NCBI RefSeq assembly: GCF_030499515.1
Contig: NZ_JASTWJ010000001.1
Span: 1,984,001-2,048,000, forward strand
Length of the DNA stretch: 64,000 nt
DNA from: Streptomyces sp. DT2A-34
Lineage (GTDB): Bacteria; Actinomycetota; Actinomycetes; Streptomycetales; Streptomycetaceae
Direction: 5' to 3'
Positions 55,418 to 63,873 of this stretch are shown in pieces (the stretch's first letter is position 1; each line of letters begins with the position of its first letter). Below the pieces are notes generated by a model. It was not told the DNA's origin, searched no databases, and was given only the letters and a program-made list of their open reading frames with translations. A program made the position numbers and the translations under genes.

Positions 55418-57942
55418 CCGCCTCTGCCGGTCGCGCCACAGCCGTGAACATGTTCACCCTGACCGACTACGCCGGACAGGCCCGCACGATGCTGCCGGGG
55501 AGTGTCTGGGACTTCATCGAGGGCGGCGCCGGCGAGGAACGGACGCTCGCCGCCAACCGGGCGGCCTTCGACCGGGTACGGCTGTTCCCGCGAGCGCTGT
55601 CCGGCACGGACCGGCCCTCCCTCGCGACCACGGTCCTCGGCCGCACCTGGCGGACCCCCTTTGCCGTCGCCCCCATGGCCTACCACCGGCTGGCCCACCC
55701 GGCCGGCGAGGTCGCGACCGCGCAGGCCGCCGGGGCCGCCGGAGTGCCCCTGGTGGTGAGCACGTTCGCGAGCCGCACCTTCGAGGACATCAAGGCGGCG
55801 GCCGGCGGCCCGCTGTGGCTCCAGGTGTACTGCTTCCAGGACCGCTCCCTGACGCGGGACCTCGTCGCACGCGCCGAGAGCGCCGGCTTCGAAGCCCTGG
55901 TCCTGACCGTCGACGCCCCCATCCTGGGCAGCCGTCACCGGGACCTGCGCAACCGTTTCCGGCTCCCCGAGGACATCGGGCCCGTCAACCTTCCCGACGG
56001 CGAGTTCTCCTCGCCCGGCGACCACGCGCGCGCCGAGTTCGCCCCCGCTCTCGACTGGTCGGTCGTCGAGTGGCTGCGGGGCGTCAGCGCGCTGCCGGTG
56101 CTGGTCAAGGGGGTGCTCACCGCGTCCGACGCCCGGCTGGCGCTGGCCGCGGGGGCCACCGGCGTCGTGGTGTCCAACCACGGCGGACGGCAGCTGGACG
56201 GCGCCCCGGCCACGCTGGACGTGCTGCCCGAGATCGCGGCGGCGGTCGCGGGCGCCTGCCCGGTGCTCCTGGACAGCGGCGTGCGCCGCGGGTCCGACAT
56301 CCTGGCGGCTCTGGCGTCCGGTGCCGACGGGGTGCTGGTGGGGCGGCCCGTCCTGCACGGCCTGACCGTGGCGCGCGAGGTCGGCGCCCAGCATGTGCTG
56401 GACATCCTGGCGAGTGAGCTGGCGGAAGCGATGATCCTCACCGGCACGTCCTCGACCGGCGAGGTGGCTCCGGCCCTGCTCGGCCCGCAGAGCGAGGTGG
56501 CTCCGGCCCTGCTCGGCCCGCGTGCCCCTGCCACGCCACCCCATATGTCCGGCTCCACCGCCTCGGACCCCGCGCTTCCCGGCCCGCGCGCCAACTCCGT
56601 CCCGCCCCCGCCCGCTCCGCAATCCGCTCACGACCTGCGGAAGGCGGATCTGCACGGCAGTCTGCGGGACCCGCTGCTCGACACGATGACCTTCCTCAAC
56701 GAGATCACCGACCGCTACCCCGCGGCGGTCTCGTTCGCTCCGGGCCGTCCCTACGACGGCTTCTTCGACACCGAGGACGTCTTCAAGAGCCTGCGCCGCT
56801 ACCTCGACCACCTGGAGGCCGGCGGTGCCTCGCCCGGCCAGGTGCGCTCCGCTCTCTTCCAGTACGGCCCCACGGCCGGCCAGATCCGCGAGGTAATCGC
56901 CGACTGGCTGCGCGAACACGAGGGCATCGACATCCCGGCGGAGTCCGTCGTCGTGACGGTCGGCTGCCAGGAGGCGATCCTCCTGGCGATCCGCGCCCTC
57001 ATCTCGGCTCCCGAGGACGTCCTGCTCGTCTCCAGTCCCTGCTACGTCGGCGCCACCGGCGCGGCACGGCTGCTCGACGCCGAGGTGACCGCGGTCCCCG
57101 AGGGCCCGGAGGGACTGCGCTGCGCCGACCTGAGGGCGGTCGTCCGACGGGAGCGGGCGCGTGGACGCCGGCCCCGCGCCTTCTACCTGGTCCCCGACCA
57201 CGCCAACCCGTCCGGGGCGACGCTGCCCCTCGCCACGCGACGGGAACTGCTCGACCTGGCGGCCCAAGAGGACATCCTCCTCCTGGAGGACAGCCCCTAC
57301 CGGCTGGTGAGCCCTGGCGAGCGGCTGCCGACTCTCAAGTCCCTCGACCGCGACCGGCGGGTCGTGCACCTGGGCTCGCTGGCCAAGACTCTCTTTCCGG
57401 GTGCCCGAGTCGGCTTCGCCGTCGCGGACCAGACCGTCGTGGACGAGACGACGGGTGCGCGCGTGCTGCTGGCGGACGAACTCGCCAAGCTCAAGAGCAT
57501 GGTGACGGTGAACACGTCACCGGTGACGCAGGCCGTCGTCGCGGGCATGCTGCTCGCCGAGGGCGGCCGTGCCACGGAGCACGGCGTAGAGGCGGCGGCC
57601 CGTTACGGCGACGCGATGCGGACCGTGCTGGAGCAGCTCGACGCGGCCTTCCCCTTGCCGGAGCGGACCGCGCTGGGTGTCAGCTGGAACAGGCCCTCGG
57701 GCGGTTTCTTCCTGACCGTGACGGTGCCCTTCGCAGCCGACGAAGCGGCTTTGGCCCGCTCCGCGGAGAAGTTCGGTGTCATCTGGACGCCTATGTCCTA
57801 TTTCTATCCGGACGGCGGCGGGGAGAATGCGCTGCGGCTTTCGGTGAGTTACCTCTCGCCGCCGGACATTGTCGAAGGGGTCGCCCGTCTCGCGCGATTC
57901 ATCACGTCGTGCCGCGCCGTTCCGGCCGTTTCGGAAATCTGA
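55414..57942 (+). CDS. hmo-hpgT: Fused 4-hydroxymandelate oxidase and 4-hydroxyphenylglycine aminotransferase
   Basis: Bifunctional protein of 842 aa. Residues 1-345 are an FMN-dependent alpha-hydroxy acid oxidase (Hmo) with WDFIEGGAGEERT, WLQVYCFQD, VKGVLTASDA, and catalytic His256 and Arg259 in SNHGGRQLDG. Residues about 410-842 are a fold-type I PLP aminotransferase (HpgT) with DHANPSG and PLP-binding Lys658 in GSLAKTLFPGARVGF. Together they turn 4-hydroxymandelate into 4-hydroxyphenylglyoxylate and then Hpg. The Pro/Ala/Ser-rich linker includes an 11-residue unit in tandem duplicate. GTG 55414 overlaps the hmaS stop; the open frame upstream is a shadow. In CDA-type clusters these are separate genes. 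Confidence 0.94.
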   Translation: MTASAGRATAVNMFTLTDYAGQARTMLPGSVWDFIEGGAGEERTLAANRAAFDRVRLFPRALSGTDRPSLATTVLGRTWRTPFAVAPMAYHRLAHPAGEVATAQAAGAAGVPLVVSTFASRTFEDIKAAAGGPLWLQVYCFQDRSLTRDLVARAESAGFEALVLTVDAPILGSRHRDLRNRFRLPEDIGPVNLPDGEFSSPGDHARAEFAPALDWSVVEWLRGVSALPVLVKGVLTASDARLALAAGATGVVVSNHGGRQLDGAPATLDVLPEIAAAVAGACPVLLDSGVRRGSDILAALASGADGVLVGRPVLHGLTVAREVGAQHVLDILASELAEAMILTGTSSTGEVAPALLGPQSEVAPALLGPRAPATPPHMSGSTASDPALPGPRANSVPPPPAPQSAHDLRKADLHGSLRDPLLDTMTFLNEITDRYPAAVSFAPGRPYDGFFDTEDVFKSLRRYLDHLEAGGASPGQVRSALFQYGPTAGQIREVIADWLREHEGIDIPAESVVVTVGCQEAILLAIRALISAPEDVLLVSSPCYVGATGAARLLDAEVTAVPEGPEGLRCADLRAVVRRERARGRRPRAFYLVPDHANPSGATLPLATRRELLDLAAQEDILLLEDSPYRLVSPGERLPTLKSLDRDRRVVHLGSLAKTLFPGARVGFAVADQTVVDETTGARVLLADELAKLKSMVTVNTSPVTQAVVAGMLLAEGGRATEHGVEAAARYGDAMRTVLEQLDAAFPLPERTALGVSWNRPSGGFFLTVTVPFAADEAALARSAEKFGVIWTPMSYFYPDGGGENALRLSVSYLSPPDIVEGVARLARFITSCRAVPAVSEI
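56459..56521 (+). repeat. Perfect 30-base tandem repeat in the Hmo-HpgT linker
   Basis: Thirty bases (56459-56488) recur unchanged at 56492-56521, a period of 33 bases or 11 codons. They encode EVAPALLGP twice within the interdomain linker. The period keeps the reading frame, so the linker has grown by duplication without harm. Confidence 0.9.
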
Positions 57943-57952
57943 GGGCAACCGC

Positions 57953-59160
57953 ATGGAACACGACATCAGTTCACTCGTAGAAGGCGCGACCTACAAAACC
58001 GGCAACCCTTTCGAGGTCTGGCTGTGGATGCGCGAGAACGCCCCGTCGTCCACCACGATGCCGGACAGTTCGGCGCGATCTGGTCTCTGACGCGGTTCGC
58101 CGACATCAAGGCCGTTCTCCGCGACGCGGACACGTTCACCTCGTCGTCCGGGATCCTGCTCCGGCCGGTGGCGCAAGGCGGCGATCCGGGCGGCGACAAG
58201 ACCCTCGCGCTGTCCGACGACGCAGCGGCACACCACCCTGCGTTCCGCGGTCGCCGGCTGGTTCGCTCCTCGCAATCTCCGGTTGCTGACGGAGTCGATG
58301 GAGGCCGCCGCACGCGGCATCGTGTCCGACGCCGTATCGAATTCCCGTGTCGACTTCGTCACCGAGGTCGCGGCGAGACTTCCGCTGGAAGTGGTGTGGA
58401 CCTTCTTCGACATCCCCGCGAACGACCGGGCCGCGGTCACCGGTTGGTCGATGGACGCCTTCTGCGCGACGACCGCGGTCGAGCGCACTATCGCGCACCT
58501 GGAGATCCTCGAATACTGCAGTTCCCTCGCGAAGAAGCGCCGGGAGCAACCGGGCGACGACCTGGTGAGTGTGCTGGCCGGAATCGAGTTCGAGGGACGG
58601 CTCCTCCCGATGGAAGAGGTGGTGCTGAACTGCGACAACCTGTTGGTCGGCGGCACGAGAACGTCCGCCTCGCGCTGGCCGGCGGCATTCACTCCCTGAT
58701 CGACCACCCGGACCAGTGGGCCCTGCTCCGGGACGATTTCAGCCGGGTGATTCCCACCGCCGTGGACGAGATCCTGAGGTGGACGGCCAGCGCCACGCAC
58801 CTGGTGCGGACCGCGCGCCAGGACACGGTGATCGGCGGGCAGCGGATCCGCCGCGGTGACCGTGTGGTGCTGTGGCTGCCCTCGGCCAACCGGGATCCGG
58901 ACGAGTTCACCGACGCGGACAGGTTCGACCTGACCAGGACGCCGAACCGGCACCTCTCGCTCGGCAGCGGGCCCCATCACTGCATCGGCGTCCAGCTCGC
59001 CAAGCTGGAGATCCGGGCCGTGCTCCAGGAGCTGACCGGCCAGGTGCACCGGATCGTCCAGTACGAGCAGGCCGAACGCCTGGACTCCATCGTCGTCAAT
59101 GGATTCCGTACGCTGCCGGTCCAGTTGGAGCCGCGCGCGTCGGTGCGTGTCCTGGAGTGA
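57953..59160 (+). pseudogene. Cytochrome P450, reading frame broken at three points
   Basis: The translated pieces join into one bacterial P450 of about 400 aa: MEHDISSLVEGATYKTGNPF, then SLTRFADIKAVLRDADTF, WTFFDIPANDRAAVTGW, NLLVGG-ENVRLALAGG (I helix), EILRWTASATHLVRTA (ExxR-like region) and the haem loop LSLGSGPHHCIG. The frame changes at about 58041-58044 (one base missing in a C run), about 58226-58228 (one base extra) and about 58654-58657 (one base missing). The longest continuous piece runs from there to 59160. It lies 10 bases behind hmo-hpgT and resembles P450s that hydroxylate or cross-link carrier-bound residues, but the substrate is unknown. Either a decaying gene or uncorrected sequencing errors would explain the shifts. 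Confidence 0.85.
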
Positions 59161-59235
59161 GCGTTCCTTGGGATGTGAAAGGGCAGGACGGCGATCCCGG
59201 TGTACGCGTGATCCGCACAGAGGCAAGGTGAGTTG

Positions 59236-60618
59236 ATGTCCCGGCGCACCTCGGGACCCCAGCCGGGGCTGTGGCGGAACGCGGACTTCCGCAACCTCTG
59301 GTTCGGGCTGACGGCGTCGCTCTTCGGCGCCAAGATCACCGCGATCGCCGTGCCTCTGATCGCGAGCCGCACGCTGCACGCCACACCGCTGGAGATGGGC
59401 TCGCTCGTGGCGATGGAGTACCTGCCCTACCTGGTCATCAGCCTGGCCGCCGGCGTCTGGCTCGACCGCCGGTCAGAGCTGCCCCTGCTGATCGCGAGTG
59501 ACATCGCCCGCGCCGGTCTGCTCATGGCCGTTCCGGTGGTCTGGTTCCTCGACGTCCTGTCGGTCCCCCTGCTCCTCGCCGTGGCGCTCCTCATCGGGTG
59601 CTGCACCGTCGTCTCGGACATCGGCAGTACGTCGTACCTGCCCTCGCTCGTCGGCCGCGACCAACTGATCGAGGGCAACAGCAAGCTGGAGCTGAGCAGT
59701 TCCGCCTCCAACATCGGCGGCAACGCGCTGGGCGGAGTGGTGCTCCAACTGGTCTCAGCGCCCCTGACGCTGATGTTCAACTCGGCGGCGTACCTGCTGT
59801 CCGCCGCGTTCACCTTCCGCATCCGGCACCGGGAGCCGGAGCGGCAGGTTCACGACCGGCGGCCGGGCATGTTCCAGGAGGTACGCGAGGGCGTCCAGGC
59901 GGTCTTCGGGCACCCCACCATCCGCAGGATCGTCCTGGCCACCATGATCTTCAACTTCTTCACCTTCGTCATCGAGCCGGTCCTGCTGCTCTTCCTCACC
60001 CGGACCCTGGACCTGCCGGCCTTCTCCATCGGCCTGGTCTTCTCCGCGTCCGGTGCCGGGGCCCTCACCGGGGCGCTGATCGCCGGACGGGTGAGCCGCC
60101 GCCTCGGCCTGGGCCGCACGCTCGTCGGCTCGCTGCTCTCGGCAGGTGTGGCCGCGCTGCTGATCCCCGCCACTGCCCTGGTTCCCTCCTGGTCCGCCCC
60201 CTTCATCATCGTCATCGTGTACTTCGTCAACTCCGTGATAGTGATCGTCTACAACGTCAACCAGCGCAGTCTGCGCGCCGCCCTGACTCCCGACCGGCTC
60301 CAGGGCCGGATGAACGCGTCGATCCGCATGGTGGTCATGGGCGTGGCACCCGCCGGAGCCTTCCTCGGCGGCGCACTCGGCAACTGGCTCGGCACCCTGC
60401 CGGTCCTCGTCCTCGGCGCCGCCGGAATCATGCTGGCCAGTTGCTCCCTGCTCCTCTCCCACGTCCGGACGGTCGCCGCGCTCCCGGTCCTGGCGGACGC
60501 CGCCTCCTCGACCGCGCCCCCGGTGAGAGGCCGCCGGACCGGAGAGGCCCATGAAGAGCGGGGTACGCCTGGGTCACGGGTCGGCCACGGACCGTTCGAA
60601 AGGGTGGATTCCGGGTGA
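59236..60618 (+). CDS. MFS transporter, probable product exporter
   Basis: Major facilitator of the EntS/MFS_3 type, 460 aa with 10-12 helices. It starts MSRRTSGPQPGLWRNADFRNLWFGL and has GVWLDRRSELPLL between helices 2 and 3. ATG 59236 is preferred to TTG 59233, with AGGTGAG upstream. Relatives export siderophores and peptides. It sits directly behind the P450 in the operon, so it probably exports the peptide product. The hydrophilic C-terminal tail of about 40 residues overlaps nothing known. Confidence 0.88.
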   Translation: MSRRTSGPQPGLWRNADFRNLWFGLTASLFGAKITAIAVPLIASRTLHATPLEMGSLVAMEYLPYLVISLAAGVWLDRRSELPLLIASDIARAGLLMAVPVVWFLDVLSVPLLLAVALLIGCCTVVSDIGSTSYLPSLVGRDQLIEGNSKLELSSSASNIGGNALGGVVLQLVSAPLTLMFNSAAYLLSAAFTFRIRHREPERQVHDRRPGMFQEVREGVQAVFGHPTIRRIVLATMIFNFFTFVIEPVLLLFLTRTLDLPAFSIGLVFSASGAGALTGALIAGRVSRRLGLGRTLVGSLLSAGVAALLIPATALVPSWSAPFIIVIVYFVNSVIVIVYNVNQRSLRAALTPDRLQGRMNASIRMVVMGVAPAGAFLGGALGNWLGTLPVLVLGAAGIMLASCSLLLSHVRTVAALPVLADAASSTAPPVRGRRTGEAHEERGTPGSRVGHGPFERVDSG

Positions 60619-60628
60619 TCGTCGAGCC

Positions 60629-60937
60629 ATGCCCGAACGTGCCGACGGAAACAGTGCTCTCACCGGAGGTTGTCTCCTGTTCCTCATACTGGTGGCGGAC
60701 GTCGCGGCCGCGCTGCTGGCCGCCATCGTGATCGCCGCTCGGAGACTGGGCCGGACGAACGCCTACTCCGGCACGCCGTCCCCGGACTGGACGCCGGTGC
60801 TGGGCTTCGGCGCCCTGACCCTGGCACTCGGCGTGACGGCCGTCGTGCTGCTGCGGATCGGGCACGGCGGCATCGGGGCGCTGCAACTGACGCTCTGCGG
60901 TTTCCTGGCGGTCCACACACTGGAGTACTGGCCCTGA
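60629..60937 (+). CDS. Small membrane protein of unknown function
   Basis: About 102 aa from ATG 60629 (MPERADGNSALTGGCLLFLI) with two to three hydrophobic segments (about 13-38, 52-72 and 80-98). I do not recognise a family with certainty. An ATG at 60551 is also in frame but overlaps the MFS gene. The spacing of 10 bases after the MFS stop suggests cotranscription. The ribosome site is weak, so the start is uncertain. Confidence 0.55.
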   Translation: MPERADGNSALTGGCLLFLILVADVAAALLAAIVIAARRLGRTNAYSGTPSPDWTPVLGFGALTLALGVTAVVLLRIGHGGIGALQLTLCGFLAVHTLEYWP

Positions 60938-61007
60938 GCTTCCGCGTCTCCCTGGTGCCCCTCTTCGACAAGGTGGTCATGGCGGCCTGATCGGACACAC
61001 TGGTTCG

Positions 61008-61790
61008 GTGCAGCATGCCGAAGAACAGCCGTTGTCCGGCGGCAACGTCAGCGACGGTGTCGTTCGAGTCGAAGACACCGTCCGCCGTCCAGCCGGACTG
61101 TGGACTCCCGCAGTGCATGCCCTGCTCACCCACCTGCACGAGGTGGGATTCCATGCGGCACCCCGTCCTTTGGGCATCGACGACCAGGGCCGCGAGGCCC
61201 TGACCTTCGTGCCGGGGCATGTGGTCTGGCCCGACCGGTTCTCTCTGCTGGAACCCGCTCGGCAACTGGCCCGCGTGGCACGGCTGATCCGGGACTTCCA
61301 CGATGCGGTGCAGGGCTTCACGGCCCCGCCCGACGCTCACTGGCAGGTGCTGATCCCCGCCGAGGGCTGCGACATCATCGCCCATCACGATCTGGCCCCG
61401 TGGAACCTGGTGGTCGCGGACGAGTCCCCGTGGGCCTTCATCGACTGGGACGCCGCCGGCCCCGGTTCCCGCCTGTGGGACGTCGCGTATGCCCTGCACG
61501 GTGTCGTGCCGTTGTCCGCGCATCCTGACTGGCAACGCCGCGACGCGGCAGCCCGACTGCGGGTCTTCGCCGACGCCTACGGCCTCGATGAAGCCGAACG
61601 CCGTCGGCTGGTCCCTCTGCTGGGGCGCCGGACACGTTCCATGCACGACTTCCTGCGCGACCAGGTCGCCCAGGGTGTCCAGCCCTGGGCGACTCTGTGG
61701 GCTTCAGGCCACGGCGACGCGTGGCAAAGCGACGCCGAGTACATCGAGCGACGCGAAGACCAGTGGGCGCACGCCCTGCTCGCCGGCTGA
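61008..61790 (+). CDS. APH-type phosphotransferase
   Basis: Kinase-like phosphotransferase of the aminoglycoside phosphotransferase superfamily, 260 aa. The catalytic loop is IIAHHDLAPWNLVV (HxDxxxxN) and the metal-binding motif is FIDWDAAGPG. The usual nucleotide-binding N-terminal lobe is short and atypical, beginning MQHAEEQPLSGGNVSDGVVRVED. GTG 61008 is the likely start. Proteins like this may phosphorylate a small molecule or be unrelated housekeeping kinases. Its place after the exporter allows a self-protection role, but its end is only 7 bases from the convergent thioesterase gene and cluster membership is unproven. Confidence 0.78.
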   Translation: MQHAEEQPLSGGNVSDGVVRVEDTVRRPAGLWTPAVHALLTHLHEVGFHAAPRPLGIDDQGREALTFVPGHVVWPDRFSLLEPARQLARVARLIRDFHDAVQGFTAPPDAHWQVLIPAEGCDIIAHHDLAPWNLVVADESPWAFIDWDAAGPGSRLWDVAYALHGVVPLSAHPDWQRRDAAARLRVFADAYGLDEAERRRLVPLLGRRTRSMHDFLRDQVAQGVQPWATLWASGHGDAWQSDAEYIERREDQWAHALLAG

Positions 61791-61797
61791 GGCGGCG

Positions 61798-62556
61798 TCA
61801 GCGATCATCGGGCTGGATTCTCGCCAAGACAGCCTCGGCGACTGCCGATACCTGATCACCGATGTAGAAGTGACCTCCGGGGAATCCCCTCAATTCGAAA
61901 TCGCCAGCAGTGTGGTCCCGCCACGCCTCCAGATCATCACGTGTCAAATCTGTGTCCTGGTCACCGAAGAAGGTGAAAATGGGACAGGTGAGCGCGGAAC
62001 CAGGCGCACAGGAATACGTCTCACTGGCTGTGAAGTCGCTTCGGATGGCCGGAAGGAAAAGGCTCAGTACGCTGTCGTCGGCAAGAACCTCGGAGTCCGT
62101 CCCGTTCAATCTCCTGATCTCCTTGAGCAAATCGATGTCGCTCAGGAGGTGAAACCGCTCTGCACGCGGTCGCGAAGGGGCACGGCGCGCGGAGACAAAG
62201 AGGGCGGATGGTGCATCACCTTGGGCTTCGAGACGCCTGGCGATCTCGAATGCGAGCGCCGCGCCCATACTGTGCCCGAACAACACCAGACGACGACCCC
62301 GCAGCGAAGAAATCGCGTCAACGATTTGATCGGCCAACGCCTCCAGACTGTTCACTGCGCTCTCATTGAGGCGTTCCCCGCGCCCTGGATACTGCACAGC
62401 ACAGACCTCTACGGAGGAAGACAGGGCCGCAGACAGCGGAAAAAAGTAACTGGCCGATCCGCCCGCATGGGGAAGACAGAGCACACGGGTACGCGCTTCC
62501 GGCGCCGGATGGAAACGCCGTATCCACGCATCATGCTCCGGCTTGGCAGTCGACAT
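61798..62556 (-). CDS. Type II thioesterase
   Basis: Discrete alpha/beta-hydrolase of 252 aa that hydrolyses wrong or stalled acyl groups from NRPS carrier proteins. It shows LCLPHAGGSASYFFPL, YPGRGERL, the nucleophile elbow GHSMGA with Ser96, the Asp region FFGDQDTDLT, and the catalytic His229 in PGGHFYIG. The synthetases here have no integral thioesterase, so this is the only thioesterase seen in the cluster. It lies 33 bases behind the luxR gene on the same strand. Base composition is clearly lower in GC than the synthetase genes. Confidence 0.93.
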   Translation of the reverse strand: MSTAKPEHDAWIRRFHPAPEARTRVLCLPHAGGSASYFFPLSAALSSSVEVCAVQYPGRGERLNESAVNSLEALADQIVDAISSLRGRRLVLFGHSMGAALAFEIARRLEAQGDAPSALFVSARRAPSRPRAERFHLLSDIDLLKEIRRLNGTDSEVLADDSVLSLFLPAIRSDFTASETYSCAPGSALTCPIFTFFGDQDTDLTRDDLEAWRDHTAGDFELRGFPGGHFYIGDQVSAVAEAVLARIQPDDR

Positions 62557-62589
62557 GCCCGCTCATCTCCTTTTCGTCGACGATTTCCC

Positions 62590-63873
62590 TCAGCGAGCGA
62601 CGGTGTCGTCCCAGACCCGGACGAGCTCTATGCGCGAGGTGACGCTCATCTTGAGAAAGACCTTCCGCAGGTGGAAGGCCACGGTGTGGCGAGAGAGGGA
62701 AAGCTGTGAGGCGACCTGGCTGTTGGTGAGTCCCTGAGCCACCAGTTCGGCGACCGCGGTCTCGGACCTGGTCAGGTTCTTGACCTCGCTGCTGGGGAGA
62801 GTCGGCCAACGAGAAGTGCGGCTCCTTACGCCGAGATTCCAGAGGCGGTTCTTGACGCGCAGGACGTCACGGAATGCGCCCACCGCGAGATAGGCGTCGC
62901 CGCTCCGTTCCAGAACCGGGGCGATGTCCTCCACGCCCTGTCGCCGGCGGTGCAGAAGTACAGCGATGTCCTCCAGAGCGGACGCCCGCGCCCACGGGTC
63001 CTTGTGCGTTTCGACAGCGCGCCACAAGTAATCCGGGTTCTGGGCATCCAGTCCCTTCGCATGCGAGGCCGCCGCGACCAGCGACCGGAACTGCGGGTTG
63101 TCCCTGCCCAGCCGCTGCGCCGCCTCCGCTCCCTGCCGAGCCAGCGCCTTCTGGTCGGTTTTCAGAGCCAACCGCACAAGCCATGCCGCGGCATCGGGCT
63201 GAGAGACGAGCACTCTTCGGCTGACCGGACCGAAGTCGACGAGTTCCTCGACGAGCGGCGCCGCGGCCGCGGCACCGTATTTCGCTTCCCGTACTTGCGC
63301 GGTCGCCCAGGCGATATAACCTACCCAGCCACAGGTTCGCCCCATGAGCGCGTCATCGGTGAGTTCCTTGACGTACGACGACGTGGCCTTCAGATCACCG
63401 TTGCGCAGACTGATCAAGGTGAGCAGGAAATGCGCAAAAGTCGACGACGGGCAGGGCTGCTTGATGCGCTCCAGCATCCTTCTGCTCAGCACGGCCGCGA
63501 CGTCAGTTTCCCCGCTCGCGTAGGCGAGCAGGGACCGTGCTGCCATAATTTGCACCAGGCCGCTCTCCTGGTCATGCGGGCTGCGCAAAACCTGGCCGTA
63601 CAGAATTTTCCACGCCCGGTCCAACTCCCGAATGTCCGCGAAACCAAAGGCAAGCAATATCTTGAGGTTCACTTCACAGTTGCATGCGGGGCTTCTTGAC
63701 GCTCCCCCGAGGGAGTTGGTCAGCATATCGAAGCCGCGTCCAGGTCGCCCTTCCGTCCATTCGAAAGTAGCTTGCTTAATGCGTTGATAAAGATCACAAC
63801 CGCTACCGGCCGAACCACCAGAGAGGCATCGGAAAGGAACCGAGGCGAGATCACTCAAAGAAGTAAAAAGCAT
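62590..63873 (-). CDS. LuxR-family transcriptional regulator with TPR-like region
   Basis: Regulator of about 427 aa. The first 340 residues are helical and TPR-like (for example AWKILYGQVLRSPHD and ALARQGAEAAQRLGRD), as in the C-terminal part of LAL regulators, but no ATP-binding P-loop is seen. The C-terminal LuxR helix-turn-helix is LTRSETAVAELVAQGLTNSQVASQLSLSRHTVAFHLRKVF, given here only as its known limits at about residues 365-405. ATG 63873 is chosen with AGGA about 9 bases upstream; the frame is open to a TTG at 63972. It is probably the pathway activator and is cotranscribed with the thioesterase. GC content is lower than that of the core cluster. Bases 63874-64000 hold no other gene that I can see. 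Confidence 0.82.
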   Translation of the reverse strand: MLFTSLSDLASVPFRCLSGGSAGSGCDLYQRIKQATFEWTEGRPGRGFDMLTNSLGGASRSPACNCEVNLKILLAFGFADIRELDRAWKILYGQVLRSPHDQESGLVQIMAARSLLAYASGETDVAAVLSRRMLERIKQPCPSSTFAHFLLTLISLRNGDLKATSSYVKELTDDALMGRTCGWVGYIAWATAQVREAKYGAAAAAPLVEELVDFGPVSRRVLVSQPDAAAWLVRLALKTDQKALARQGAEAAQRLGRDNPQFRSLVAAASHAKGLDAQNPDYLWRAVETHKDPWARASALEDIAVLLHRRRQGVEDIAPVLERSGDAYLAVGAFRDVLRVKNRLWNLGVRSRTSRWPTLPSSEVKNLTRSETAVAELVAQGLTNSQVASQLSLSRHTVAFHLRKVFLKMSVTSRIELVRVWDDTVAR

